The position numbers and the translations under genes were made by a program. A stretch of DNA of 64,000 nucleotides, from positions 1-64,000 of the forward strand of contig JAIRXH010000178.1 of assembly GCA_031268385.1 (NCBI GenBank), in the 5' to 3' direction. Shown piece after piece: positions 44,695 to 54,845 of the stretch (the first letter of the stretch is position 1; each line of letters starts with the position of its first letter). The notes beneath the pieces are model-generated. The model saw only the letters and a list, made by a program, of their open reading frames with translations, had not been told where the DNA came from and searched no databases. This DNA is from Treponema sp. (GTDB lineage: Bacteria; Spirochaetota; Spirochaetia; Treponematales; Breznakiellaceae).

Positions 44695-47193
44695 CTACAC
44701 AAGCGTCCGGGCTATCCGTACAATGTCGGCGAAGACGCCGCCCGCGGTTACCTGGGCGCCCGCGCCGGGGCCTTTTATTACCATGGGAAGTTTTGAATAA
44801 CGGCCGGTGGTAATGACGACGATGTTGTCCGAATCGAAAAGCGTGCGGAAGGGGCTTCCCTCCTTTTCCGCGCGGAGGGAAAGTTTCGCCGCGCCTTCCT
44901 CTATGACGGCCACATAACGCAGGGCCTTCCCTTCCCTGGCCGCGGCCGCGCGGCGCTCCTCGAAGAGCCGGTCCGTTTTTTCAAGCTCGCGGAAAAAGGC
45001 GTCCACGTCCTTCGCCCTGAAGCAGGCGGCCGGAAGAATGGGCTCCACCGCCACGTTTGAAAATTCCAGATCCATGCCGCATTCCCTGGCAAGTATAAGC
45101 GCCTTGCGGGCGGCGTCCATAGCGTTAAGATCGTCTCTGGGGTCAGGCTCCGTATAGCCCTTTGCCTTCGCCTCCCGTACCAGCGCGGAAAAAGTCTTCG
45201 AGCCGTCAAAGTTGTTGAAGATGTAGCTCAAGGTTCCCGAAAGAACCGCCTCTATGCGCTTCACCCTGTCCCCGGAAAGAAAGAGATCCCGGAGCGTCGA
45301 TATTACCGGGAGACCCGCGCAGACCGTCGTCTCGTAAAGATAGGGGATGCCCCGCTCCCGCGAATAGCCGGTGAGTTCGCGGTAATATTCAAGGGAACCC
45401 GCGTTGGCCCTCTTGTTGGGGGTAACAATGGGGATGGACGATTTGAGGATGCCCGCGTAAGCCGCGGAAACTTCGTCGCTTGCCGTACAGTCGCAGAAAG
45501 CGGCGTTGGGAAGGTTGAGTTCCTTCATCCGTCCGATAAAGGTCCGCAGGCTGTACGGTTCGGTCTTCTCCGCGTCCCCGTCCGAAAGCAGGGACGCGAT
45601 CCTGCGGGGATCGAGTCCTTCACGGCGAAAGGCCATGCGCCTTGAATTGGCGGCCCCGACAAGGTTTATCCGTATCTTGTATTCATCGGCAAGGATTTCC
45701 CGGTGTCCGGCAATCTGCTCGATCAGGGTTCCCCCTATAAGCCCCGTTCCGGCAAGGAAAAGATTCACGGAACGCACGGCGGAAAGAAAGAACGCGTCGT
45801 GTATGGCGTTAAGGGCCTTCTCCTCGTCCTGGCGGGAAATGACCGCGGAGATGTTGAGTTCCGAGGAGCCCTGCGCGATGGCGACGACATTGACGCCGTT
45901 CCGTCCAAGCGCGTGAAAGACCTTGCCCGAAATACCCGACGTGCTTTTCATCCGCGAACCGACCACGGCGATTATGGAAAGATCCGTTTCGCTCACGGGC
46001 GGATCAATGTCGCCCGCGGCGATTTCGCGCGAAAACTCTCCCCTGAGCGCCTCGGCCGCCGGCCGGACATCGGAGGGAAGCACGGCGAAACAGATCGAAT
46101 ACTCGCTTGAACTCTGGGTAATGAGGATAACGTTGATGCGGCGCCTCGCAAGCGCGAGGAAAAGGCGCGATGAAAAACCCGCGGCGCCCACCATGCCCGA
46201 ACCCTGCAGGCGGACAAGGGCGATGTCCCGCATGGAGCTGATCCCCCGTATGGGATAGTCCCCGCCCGCCGCGTCCCTGACTATGAGGGTGCCTTCGCAT
46301 GAAGGATTGAAGGTGTTTCTTACACGTATGGGAATGCCCTTCTCAAGGGCCGGCCTGATGGTCGGCGGATAGATGACCCTGGCGCCAAAGTGGGAAAGTT
46401 CCATAGCTTCAACATAGGATATTTCGCCGATTCTGAACGCGTTCTTCACCATGCGGGGATCGGCGGTGAGGATGCCGTCGACATCCGTCCAGATCTCCAC
46501 TTCCTTCACGCCGAGCGCGGCGCCAAAAACGGCCGCCGTCAGATCCGAACCGCCCCTTCCCAAAGTTGTGGTGCGCCCCTCCGCGTCCGATCCTGTAAAA
46601 CCGGTCGTGACAAAAACACGGCAAAGCCGGTTTTCCGGAGCGCCGGAAAAGGCAGACCGGATATTTTTGAAAGTTTCGGCGGAAAGAACATTGGCCCTGC
46701 CGAAATCGGCATCCGTCTTTACAAGGTCGCGGGCGTCAAGCGGTACGGAAGGAATGCCGGATGCCGTCAATATGCCGGCGTAGAGGGAAGCGGAAAGCCG
46801 TTCCCCAAAACTCATCACCAGATCCAGGGTACGGGCAGAAAGTTCCCCAAGTATCGCGGCGCCGTCAAGGATGCGCAGCAGTTCCCGGACAAGGGCGCGG
46901 GTCTCCGTGTTCGAACGTTTTCTGTCCTCGCCGGCAAGAAAACGGGCGGCCAGATCCGTGTGCCGCTTTCCAAGGGCGCGCACGGCCGCGGCAAAAGACT
47001 GCCGGGCCGCCGCCGCGCGGGCGGCGGCGATAAGGCCGTCGGTTACTCCCGAAAGGGCGGACACAACCATCACGACAGGCCCTTTCGGGGACTGCCGTTC
47101 ACGTACGATTTCAACGATCTTTACGGCGCCGGCGGCGCTTCCCACGGAAGTTCCGCCGAATTTGAGCACCGGTACGGATGATTCACTGTTCAT
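44695..47193 (-). CDS. thrA: Bifunctional aspartokinase/homoserine dehydrogenase
   Basis: VLKFGGTSVGSAAGAVKIVEIV (aspartokinase); C-terminal GTGLIGGTLIEQIAGH, VLSGTLSYIFNNFDG (homoserine DH). Confidence 0.93.
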   Translation of the reverse strand: MNSESSVPVLKFGGTSVGSAAGAVKIVEIVRERQSPKGPVVMVVSALSGVTDGLIAAARAAAARQSFAAAVRALGKRHTDLAARFLAGEDRKRSNTETRALVRELLRILDGAAILGELSARTLDLVMSFGERLSASLYAGILTASGIPSVPLDARDLVKTDADFGRANVLSAETFKNIRSAFSGAPENRLCRVFVTTGFTGSDAEGRTTTLGRGGSDLTAAVFGAALGVKEVEIWTDVDGILTADPRMVKNAFRIGEISYVEAMELSHFGARVIYPPTIRPALEKGIPIRVRNTFNPSCEGTLIVRDAAGGDYPIRGISSMRDIALVRLQGSGMVGAAGFSSRLFLALARRRINVILITQSSSEYSICFAVLPSDVRPAAEALRGEFSREIAAGDIDPPVSETDLSIIAVVGSRMKSTSGISGKVFHALGRNGVNVVAIAQGSSELNISAVISRQDEEKALNAIHDAFFLSAVRSVNLFLAGTGLIGGTLIEQIAGHREILADEYKIRINLVGAANSRRMAFRREGLDPRRIASLLSDGDAEKTEPYSLRTFIGRMKELNLPNAAFCDCTASDEVSAAYAGILKSSIPIVTPNKRANAGSLEYYRELTGYSRERGIPYLYETTVCAGLPVISTLRDLFLSGDRVKRIEAVLSGTLSYIFNNFDGSKTFSALVREAKAKGYTEPDPRDDLNAMDAARKALILARECGMDLEFSNVAVEPILPAACFRAKDVDAFFRELEKTDRLFEERRAAAAREGKALRYVAVIEEGAAKLSLRAEKEGSPFRTLFDSDNIVVITTGRYSKLPMVIKGPGAGAQVTAGGVFADIVRIARTLV

Positions 47194-47205
47194 TATAAGG
47201 GTATG

Positions 47206-47235
47206 GTACTATATTATCCTGGAGTTTTATAGTAC
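47206..47235. promoter_or_regulatory. Inverted repeat in the thrA/glycosyl-1-P transferase divergent region
   Basis: GTACTATA (47206-47213) and TATAGTAC (47228-47235), perfect 8-bp arms. Confidence 0.55.
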
Positions 47236-47296
47236 GCTGAAAGGAACCGGACCGGACGGGAGAAAAATCCGGCCCGCTTCGACGGAGTTACTACAC

Positions 47297-48379
47297 ATGC
47301 CATTAGAGTTGGTTTACATTCCGGCCGCCTTCTTTCTTTCAGTTGCCGGCGTTGCTCTTGTATTGCGTCTTTCTCACAGATACGCCTGGTACGATCATGT
47401 CAACGAGCGAAAAATCCACACCGGAAGCATCCCCCGGCTCGGGGGCCTGGGGTTCGCGTCCGTGTCCATACTCGCCGTCCTTGTCGCGGCGTTTACCCGT
47501 GAAAATTCCGCGCGTCTGCTTCCCGTCGCCGCCGGCATGGCGCTTGTCCTTGGAGCGGGAATCGCGGACGACTTCAGACCCCTGGCCCCCCGGATCAAAC
47601 TGCTCATACAGATAGCCGCGGCTTCCTGCGTCATTATTTCAGGCTATACCTTCCGCCGTTTTGTGTTTATGGACCAGGAGACCTTTTTCCCCGTCTGGAT
47701 CCGGTATCCCCTGACATTCCTGTGGATAGCAGGTCTTACCAACGCGGTAAATTTCATTGACGGGGTTGACGGCCTTGCCGGGGGCGTCGCTTTCCTGTCC
47801 GCCCTTTTCTTCGCCCGCATCTTTATGATTCTGACAGGCGGGCCCGTTGTTTTTCTGTACTTCTGCCTTGCCGCCGCTACCGCCGGTTTTCTGGTTTTCA
47901 ACGCGCCCATCCCCAGGGCAAAGATATTTATGGGGGACGGCGGCAGCCAGTTTCTCGGTTTTTCCCTCGCCGTCCTGCCCCTTGCCAGGGACGGAAACGA
48001 CGCCGTTTCGCTGCCGTTTCTGTACTCCGCGGCCCTGCTTGTCATCCCCATGCTGGACATAGTGGCGGCAATCTGGCGGCGCGTACGGGACGGAAAGCGC
48101 GTGGACAGTCCCGATCAGGCCCATATCCACCATAAACTCCTGAACCTGGGATGCACCGCCGTAACTGTGGACCTTGTCATCTGGACCCTGCATCTTGCCG
48201 TCGGATTTTTGGTGTACGCGTCCATACAGCTTCGGGGAATTCCTTCCCTGGCGCTGCTCGGCGCGGCGTACACCTCGGCGGCGGCCTTTTTTGTCACCGT
48301 CCATTTCCTTAACAGACGGGCCATAAGACGGCAGACCGGGGAATATTCCGTGCCAAAGGAGAACAGGAACGCCTCATGA
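47297..48379 (+). CDS. MraY/WecA/TagO-like polyprenyl-phosphate HexNAc-1-P transferase
   Basis: ERKIHTGSIPRLGGLGF, AGLTNAVNFIDGVDGLAGGVAF, KIFMGDGGSQFLGFSLAVL. Start set to ATG 47297. Confidence 0.88.
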   Translation: MPLELVYIPAAFFLSVAGVALVLRLSHRYAWYDHVNERKIHTGSIPRLGGLGFASVSILAVLVAAFTRENSARLLPVAAGMALVLGAGIADDFRPLAPRIKLLIQIAAASCVIISGYTFRRFVFMDQETFFPVWIRYPLTFLWIAGLTNAVNFIDGVDGLAGGVAFLSALFFARIFMILTGGPVVFLYFCLAAATAGFLVFNAPIPRAKIFMGDGGSQFLGFSLAVLPLARDGNDAVSLPFLYSAALLVIPMLDIVAAIWRRVRDGKRVDSPDQAHIHHKLLNLGCTAVTVDLVIWTLHLAVGFLVYASIQLRGIPSLALLGAAYTSAAAFFVTVHFLNRRAIRRQTGEYSVPKENRNAS

Positions 48380-49563
48380 TACAGGAGGAAGGTCCGCCCC
48401 CCCGCCGTTATTTTGACTGGGCGGCCACGGCGATTCCACACGCGCTCCGGGAAACAGATTCGCGTTTCGGTAACTTTGGAAATCCTTCTTCTCCCCATCT
48501 TGAAGGGCGCAGGGCCAGGGAGTATCTGGAAGACGCCAGAACCCGTTCCGCCCTGGTTCTGGGGGTTCCCCCAAGGACCATTTACTTTACATCGGGAGCG
48601 ACAGAGTCAAACGCGATAGTCCTTCATTCCCGGCTGCTCAACAGGGGAAACGGCCGCATTCTCTATTCGGCGGCGGAACATCCGTCAATACGGGAAAACT
48701 GCCGCGTGCTCGAAGGGCTGGGAAAACCCGTCACCGTCATACCGGTGGACGGGAACGGCGGCGTACCGCCGGGGATGCTTTCCGGTATCCTTGAAAAACA
48801 CAGGGACGCCCGTTTTGCCGCCATTATGGCGGTGAACAACGAAACAGGGGCCGTAACCGACATGACGGCCATCCGCGATGTTCTTGGAAAGCGGGAAGGG
48901 CCGCCCGTTCACCTGCACTGCGACATTACCCAGGCGGTGGGCAGGGTGCCGGTGGATCTTTCCCTCTGGGATGTGGATTCGGCGGCGTTAAGCGCCCACA
49001 AGCTGGGCGGCCCCCGGGGCGCGGGCATTCTCTACCTGAGAAAACCCGTGCCCGTACTGTATTCAGGCGGAGGACAGGAGGGGGGAATAAGGCCGGGAAC
49101 GGAAAATACCGAAGGCGCCCAGGCGCTGGCTTCGCTTCTTGAACTCCGCGCGTCTTCCGCGGCAGTGCTGAAAGAATACGGCAAGGCGGTCCGGCGCTGG
49201 AATGTCCTGCTTGACGCCCTCCGCTCCATGGACCGCTGTTTCCTTATACCCCAGGACCGCGCGAACGGGAAAGTTCCGGCGGAACCTTTGTGTACGGAGC
49301 CCTTTTCGCCCTACATCGTACAGGCGGCCTTTTCCGGCATTCCCGGAGAAGTCATGGTACGGGCGCTGGACGATCTTGGTTTCGCCGTTTCCACCGGTTC
49401 CGCCTGTTCTTCCTCATCGCCCGAGCGGCCCGTTCTGGCCGCCATGGGCGTGGCTCCAAGCCGTATCCTTGAAGGGATACGTATATCACAGGGCTGGCTT
49501 ACCACCGTTGAAGATATTGAGGCCCTCGCCGGAGCCATCCGGGAAGTCCTGAAATTCCTTTAG
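48376..49563 (+). CDS. Cysteine desulfurase (NifS/IscS-like)
   Basis: YFTSGATESNAIVLHS, AAEHPSIRENC, AALSAHKLGGPRGAGILYL, STGSACSSSSPERP. Confidence 0.9.
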   Translation: MIQEEGPPPRRYFDWAATAIPHALRETDSRFGNFGNPSSPHLEGRRAREYLEDARTRSALVLGVPPRTIYFTSGATESNAIVLHSRLLNRGNGRILYSAAEHPSIRENCRVLEGLGKPVTVIPVDGNGGVPPGMLSGILEKHRDARFAAIMAVNNETGAVTDMTAIRDVLGKREGPPVHLHCDITQAVGRVPVDLSLWDVDSAALSAHKLGGPRGAGILYLRKPVPVLYSGGGQEGGIRPGTENTEGAQALASLLELRASSAAVLKEYGKAVRRWNVLLDALRSMDRCFLIPQDRANGKVPAEPLCTEPFSPYIVQAAFSGIPGEVMVRALDDLGFAVSTGSACSSSSPERPVLAAMGVAPSRILEGIRISQGWLTTVEDIEALAGAIREVLKFL

Positions 49564-49566
49564 ATC

Positions 49567-50775
49567 ATGAGCGGTAAAAACACGATCCGCGAATTCCCCG
49601 ATCCCGCGCTGACCTACCTCCTCAAACCGGGGGAACTTGTCCTCAAGGGAGGCAACAGGGAAGCCTTTGAACGGACGCTCAGGAGAAACCTCATCCGGCT
49701 TTTGGGCAACGCGGGCAGAGCGGAAACGTCGCCGGGCCGCTACTACGTTCACTGCGGGGCTGAGACGGCTCCCGCCGTGGAAGACATTCTGAACCACCTC
49801 ATCGGCATATCGGGCTGGGCGCGGACAAGGATATGCGCGAAAACGGCCGGGGCCGTCATGGCCGCCTGCGCGGCCGAGGGAAGGGAGCTTTTTGAACGGG
49901 GAATCCGTACATTCAAAATTGAGGCCCGGAGGACGGACAAGAGCTTTCCCCTTGATTCCCACCTGATCTGCGTCGAGGGAGGAAACGCCGTTCTCGCGGA
50001 AACGCCGGGCCTTGCCGTGGACGTGAAAAATCCCGGAGCCGTCATTGAGGTCGAAATACGGGAAAACGCCTATGTGTACAGCCTCGCCAGACGGGGGCGG
50101 AGGGGCCTTCCCGTGGGCACGTCGGGAAGGGGGCTTCTCCTCCTTTCGGGGGGCATCGATTCACCTGTAGCCGGATACATGATGGCCTTTCGGGGCATGG
50201 GAATAGACGCGGTCTATTTTCACGCGTACCCCTACACATCGGAAGACGCGCGGCGGAAGGTTGTAAGGCTCGCGGAAATTGTGGGCCGCTACGCCATGGG
50301 GATACGGCTTTATACCGCGGGCTTTACCGCCATCCAGAAGCGCATACGGGAACGCGCTCCCCTTCCCTGGACCACGGTGCTGCTCCGCATGGCCATGATG
50401 GAATACGCCGAAAGACTCGCGGACAAAACGGGCGCCCGGTGTCTTGTCACCGGGGAAAGCCTTTCGCAGGTGGCAAGCCAGACCATTGAAAACATACACT
50501 GCATACAGGGAAGAACGCGCCTCCCGGTGCTCCGTCCCCTCATCGGCATGGACAAGGAAGAGATCATAAAGACGGCTTCCGCCATCGGCACCTATGAAAC
50601 ATCCATACTCCCCTACGAAGACTGCTGTGTTCTCTTCAGTCCTCCCCATCCGGTCCTGCGGGGAAATCCCGGCCAGGCGCGGAAACTCTACGAAGACCTC
50701 GGCCTTGAGGCGCTCATGGACGGGGCGCTGAAAGAGGGAGTCATGGAAAAATGCGGCTTTCCCGCCGGGCAATAG
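49567..50775 (+). CDS. thiI: tRNA 4-thiouridine synthase ThiI without rhodanese extension
   Basis: LLLLSGGIDSPVAGYMMAFRGMGIDAVYFHAYPYTS, GARCLVTGESLSQVASQTIENI; 402 aa. Confidence 0.92.
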   Translation: MSGKNTIREFPDPALTYLLKPGELVLKGGNREAFERTLRRNLIRLLGNAGRAETSPGRYYVHCGAETAPAVEDILNHLIGISGWARTRICAKTAGAVMAACAAEGRELFERGIRTFKIEARRTDKSFPLDSHLICVEGGNAVLAETPGLAVDVKNPGAVIEVEIRENAYVYSLARRGRRGLPVGTSGRGLLLLSGGIDSPVAGYMMAFRGMGIDAVYFHAYPYTSEDARRKVVRLAEIVGRYAMGIRLYTAGFTAIQKRIRERAPLPWTTVLLRMAMMEYAERLADKTGARCLVTGESLSQVASQTIENIHCIQGRTRLPVLRPLIGMDKEEIIKTASAIGTYETSILPYEDCCVLFSPPHPVLRGNPGQARKLYEDLGLEALMDGALKEGVMEKCGFPAGQ

Positions 50776-50853
50776 CGGTCTTTTTGTCCCGGCGGTTTGT
50801 CCGGACCGGGGAAATTCCCAAGGTAACACTGATTGACTTGCGGCCGATTTGTG

Positions 50854-51285
50854 TTACCCCTGTTCGGCGGCTTTTGCCTTGACATAGGCGGCCATGCGGA
50901 AATCGTCTCCCTTGATGTGGTTGAGGAGCCAGTCGCCAATGGCGGTGGTAACGGTGTTCACCACCTCCTCGCTCGGCCCCTCCCTGACAAGCCGCCCGGT
51001 CAGTTCCCCAACGGTTATCTTGAACTCGTCGTGATAACGCTTGTGGATAAGATAATCGGGATAGTCGTATTTGACCTGGAGTTTTTCCTCGTCCGCGAAA
51101 TGCATGATCGTATAACCCGTCAAAAAGTCCAGCGTTTTGAAGATCTCGTCATTACCCTTTCCGTTCCTCGACGCCTCGATGATATTGTTGAGAGCGGCGA
51201 CAAGCTGTTTGTGCTGGTTGTCCACCTTGTCGTAACCCGTCTCCAGGCTGCTGTCCCATTGATAAGCCATATCGTCCTCCTTCAT
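50854..51285 (-). CDS. Bacteriohemerythrin
   Basis: YDKVDNQHKQLVAALNNII, FADEEKLQVKYDYPDYLIHKRYHDEF; start may be the Met at 51270. Confidence 0.9.
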   Translation of the reverse strand: MKEDDMAYQWDSSLETGYDKVDNQHKQLVAALNNIIEASRNGKGNDEIFKTLDFLTGYTIMHFADEEKLQVKYDYPDYLIHKRYHDEFKITVGELTGRLVREGPSEEVVNTVTTAIGDWLLNHIKGDDFRMAAYVKAKAAEQG

Positions 51286-53366
51286 TCCATGGGTGGAAAA
51301 TATATGATCCCGTCCCGTCCGGATCTTTCCATAAGATAAACTTCCGCCTCGACGGGAAGGTACGCCCTGCCGAAATCCGTTGAAAGGGAAGTCTCGTAAC
51401 CCAAAACATACGATCCGTTCGGAACCGACGCGAGGTTCCCCGCAAGCTCCCCTATGCCTTCCGGCCGGTACAGGGAGACCGCCTTTCCCCCGGTTTCCCG
51501 GCAGAGATAGCGGATTTCCTCGGCGGGACTTCCGCCGCCGATAACGGCCGCGTTAAAGATGATGCCGTTGTTCGCCATGTAGGCGGCAAGGGCGGAAAGG
51601 CCGTACCGCTCAAAGGCAAGTTCCCCCGGCGTTCCGGACGTTATAAAGATCACGGCCCGCTTCTTCGCCCCGGCAAGCAGATCGGAGGCGGCAAGGCGGA
51701 GCGCCAGATCAAAGCGCCAGCGGGGGCCGTATGTCCCGCTTCCCCTCGCGGCGGCCTCAAGGACGCGCGGATTAAGCGGATCGAGCCTTTCCCTTCGGGG
51801 CTGATCTTCCGCCGACACGAACGACAGTATGCGCTGATCGGGGCCAAGGGCGGCGGCAATATCACGCGCCGCCGCGGCAATATCGTCCCGCAGCGCGGCG
51901 GTAACGGCCGAGCGCTCGGCAAGTATGGCTATGTCCGAAGAAGTTTGAAGGTAGCCGCTTTCAAGAAGCGTCTGCCCGGCCGCCTCGCGGCCTCCTTCGG
52001 TGATGAGGAAATTGAGCGCCTGCAGTCCCGTCACGGGACGGCGCAGCCTGTCTTCCACCCGCAGTTCCACCGTTACACGGGGGAACTGTTCAACGGAAAC
52101 CCGTTCTATCTGCACAAAAAGCCCCGACGCCATATCGTCCAGCCGGGTCAGGATGGAAACCTCCCCCGCGTCGAAATTGGCCGCCAACACATTGCCGTTC
52201 CTGTCCATATCCGCGCCGGTTATGCGGACGCGGGAATTCCCCGCCGCCCCAAGTTCCCGTACAATGGCCGTATCTGTGTCTATAAGCAGAACGCGGTTGG
52301 TATCCGCGGCGAGGAGCCTGCCGTCCCTCAAGAAACGGAGACTTTCCGGTCCCGAAAACCCGTCCGCGAGATCCCCCGTGTAGCTTCCGTTCCGGTCAAA
52401 AACAACGATGCGTTTTAACGCCCCGTCGGCGACATACACGCGGCCGTCACGGACGGCGATGCCGGTAGGGGAAAGGAAACCCTGAAAAATTCCGTCCCTT
52501 TTTCCGAAGGAAAGAATGAAGGCGCCTGACGGATCGAATTTCGAGATCCTCCGGTTGCCGTAATCGACCACGTAGAGGTAGCCCTCCTCGTCCACGGCGA
52601 GGTTCTGCGGACCTACAAACTGGCCTTCTCCCCTGCCGCGCGTTCCTATATAGAACTGCCATTCCCCCCGGCTGTTAAGGACGCTGACCCTGCCGCCCCG
52701 GTATTCGGAAAGATACATGGTATCCCCCGGACCCTTCACAAGATCATAGGGCCGGTCAAACCCGTTAACAGGACCGCGCGAACGGTCGTGTATCACGCCG
52801 TTGACATCGATCCGTACTATCTCGTTGCTTCCGTAGGCGACTATCCAGACCGATCCGTCGTCCATGGGAAGAACCGCGGTGGGCTGGCGGAAAAGGACCG
52901 TACCGTCCGACAGACCAGGATACCGGCCCGATTCCACATAACGGATCCCGTCGTCTTCCACCGGAAGAAAAGAACGGCGGTTCGAGACGGTTTCCATCAT
53001 GCTTCCCAAAAGTACGCCCGGCCCGGAACTCCAGCCGTAGGCCTGACCCGCGGCCCGCCACTGCGCAAGGGCAATCTCTTCCATGCCGGAGCGGTAATAG
53101 GAACGTCCCAGCCACTCGAGGATCATGGCCTCTCCGGGCCTGTAGGACAGCGCCCGTTCAAAGGAAAGAATTGCCTCGTTAAAAGCGTAACGGTTGTACG
53201 CCTGAATGCCCAGGCGGAATTCCTCACGGGCTTCGAGAGTGTTCGCGCCGGCGCCGGGTATGGGGGTTCTGTCCCCGGCGCCGGGCTGCTGCGCGCAAAG
53301 AAGGCGAAAGGCCGCGGCAAAAAGCGTGACAAGGAGGATCCTTTTTTTTGCCGCGGAATGTTCCAT
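51282..53366 (-). CDS. Exported TPR / NHL-like beta-propeller / VWA-like protein
   Basis: RGEGQFVGPQNLAVDEEGYLYVVDYGNRRISKFDPSGAF NHL repeats; N-terminal TPR-like; C-terminal ITSGTPGELAFERYGLSALAAYMANNGI VWA-like. Confidence 0.7.
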   Translation of the reverse strand: MEHSAAKKRILLVTLFAAAFRLLCAQQPGAGDRTPIPGAGANTLEAREEFRLGIQAYNRYAFNEAILSFERALSYRPGEAMILEWLGRSYYRSGMEEIALAQWRAAGQAYGWSSGPGVLLGSMMETVSNRRSFLPVEDDGIRYVESGRYPGLSDGTVLFRQPTAVLPMDDGSVWIVAYGSNEIVRIDVNGVIHDRSRGPVNGFDRPYDLVKGPGDTMYLSEYRGGRVSVLNSRGEWQFYIGTRGRGEGQFVGPQNLAVDEEGYLYVVDYGNRRISKFDPSGAFILSFGKRDGIFQGFLSPTGIAVRDGRVYVADGALKRIVVFDRNGSYTGDLADGFSGPESLRFLRDGRLLAADTNRVLLIDTDTAIVRELGAAGNSRVRITGADMDRNGNVLAANFDAGEVSILTRLDDMASGLFVQIERVSVEQFPRVTVELRVEDRLRRPVTGLQALNFLITEGGREAAGQTLLESGYLQTSSDIAILAERSAVTAALRDDIAAAARDIAAALGPDQRILSFVSAEDQPRRERLDPLNPRVLEAAARGSGTYGPRWRFDLALRLAASDLLAGAKKRAVIFITSGTPGELAFERYGLSALAAYMANNGIIFNAAVIGGGSPAEEIRYLCRETGGKAVSLYRPEGIGELAGNLASVPNGSYVLGYETSLSTDFGRAYLPVEAEVYLMERSGRDGIIYFPPME

Positions 53367-54043
53367 CAGTCCTCCCCGGTAACAGTCTTGAAATGCTCCC
53401 GTATCGTTTTTTCCTGGGGGGCAAGCTCCATGGCGCGCCTGAGCCAGGTACGGGCTTCAAGAAGTTCCCCGTTCTTGAAATAGGCCCAGCCCAGGGAATC
53501 CAGGTACGCGGGATTCTGGGGCCTGCTGTCCACCGACCGCCGGCACAGACGCAGTCCCCGGATAAGATCCATATCGGTGTCGATGAGTATGTACCCCAGA
53601 CCGTTCATGGCCGTGGTGTTGGTTTCGTCCAGATCCAGGGCTTTTTCGTACAGATCGACGGCGTTTTTGTAGTTCTTCTGCAGCCAGGCGGCGTAGGCCA
53701 GTGTCGTGTACAGCTGAACGGATTCAAAACCGGAGCCCCGCAGCCGCTTCAGCTCGAATTCCGCCAGTTTTAAACGTTTGGTGATCACGTAAATATAGGC
53801 AAGCGTCATCCGGCACTGGTAAACCCTCAGAACATCCCGGCCGGCGGTTACCACCTGTTCAAGATACAGAAGGGCGTCGTCGTAACGGGCAAGTTTTGTA
53901 TAGCAGAGCCCCAGATAATAGGCAAGTTCGGTGTTTTCTTCCCCGGAAAATTTTTCGGCGTTAACCTGCAGCAGTTCCCGCAGGGCAAGATCCCAGCGTT
54001 TCATGCGGAAAAGCCGCTTGCCCTCTTCCATGTTGCCCGCCAT
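53366..54043 (-). CDS. TPR protein
   Basis: Repeated TPR helices (YDDALLYLEQVV; NYKNAVDLYEKALDLDETNTTAMNGLGYIL). Confidence 0.8.
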   Translation of the reverse strand: MAGNMEEGKRLFRMKRWDLALRELLQVNAEKFSGEENTELAYYLGLCYTKLARYDDALLYLEQVVTAGRDVLRVYQCRMTLAYIYVITKRLKLAEFELKRLRGSGFESVQLYTTLAYAAWLQKNYKNAVDLYEKALDLDETNTTAMNGLGYILIDTDMDLIRGLRLCRRSVDSRPQNPAYLDSLGWAYFKNGELLEARTWLRRAMELAPQEKTIREHFKTVTGED

Positions 54044-54834
54044 CAGATCCCGCCTCCCGCGTCCCTTATGCCGAGCGCGCGGGTCCTGCCCTCTCTGCCG
54101 GAACTGAGGCCGCCGTCCAGGGCGACAACGGGGTGAATAAAGACGGCGCTCGCCGAGACCATGCCCCGGGAAACCGCGTCCCAGTCGGAACCGCTTTCGG
54201 CCGGCGTGTCCGTTTCACCGTTACGGAAAAAACAGTAGCGCCTGCCGTCCGGCCCCTCATAGGATGAAAGGGTGTCGTGGTAAATGCGCAGGGAGGGAAA
54301 AGTACGCTCCATGCCGGAAGGATCGCAGGCCCGGTTGGGGATGTTGACATTGACAAAAGTATCGGCCTGCCAGAGATTCCTGAAGTCTTCCACATGCCCT
54401 GCCGAATACGAAACCGCCATATCCCAGTAATAGGGATCTCCCTCGACAAGCGAAAGCGCCACCGACGGCAGATCCCAGAAGCCGGCCTGCCGCGCCGCGG
54501 CGGCGGTTCCCGAATAGATAATATCGGTGCCGATGTTGGCCCCCCGGTTGATCCCCGAAATAACCATGTCGGGAAGGCCTTCAAGGCCGGGAAGCCCCCC
54601 CAGAAGGGCCGTGATCACGCAGTCCGCCGGCAGTCCCGGACAGGACCAGGTATCCGCGCCGTGCTCTTTAAGGCGTATTGGACCTGAAAGAAAGGAAATG
54701 GAATGGGAAACCCCCGAACGGTTTCTGTCCGGGGCAAGGACAAAAACCCGGTGGCCTTTTCCCCTCAGTGAAACGGCAAGAAGATCCAGCCCCGGCGATG
54801 TGATGCCGTCGTCATTGGTCAGCAGAATGGTCAT
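54043..54834 (-). CDS. surE: 5'/3'-nucleotidase SurE
   Basis: MTILLTNDDGITSPGLDLL, VFVLAPDRNRSGVSHSIS, DMVISGINRGANIGTDIIYSGTAAAARQA. Confidence 0.95.
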   Translation of the reverse strand: MTILLTNDDGITSPGLDLLAVSLRGKGHRVFVLAPDRNRSGVSHSISFLSGPIRLKEHGADTWSCPGLPADCVITALLGGLPGLEGLPDMVISGINRGANIGTDIIYSGTAAAARQAGFWDLPSVALSLVEGDPYYWDMAVSYSAGHVEDFRNLWQADTFVNVNIPNRACDPSGMERTFPSLRIYHDTLSSYEGPDGRRYCFFRNGETDTPAESGSDWDAVSRGMVSASAVFIHPVVALDGGLSSGREGRTRALGIRDAGGGI

Positions 54835-54845
54835 GACAATCCCTG

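Noticed and set aside
47297-48379. Long N-terminal extension (from 46871) on the WecA-like ORF
   Set aside because: The extension is antisense to thrA and lacks motifs; ATG 47297 gives a normal membrane N-terminus.
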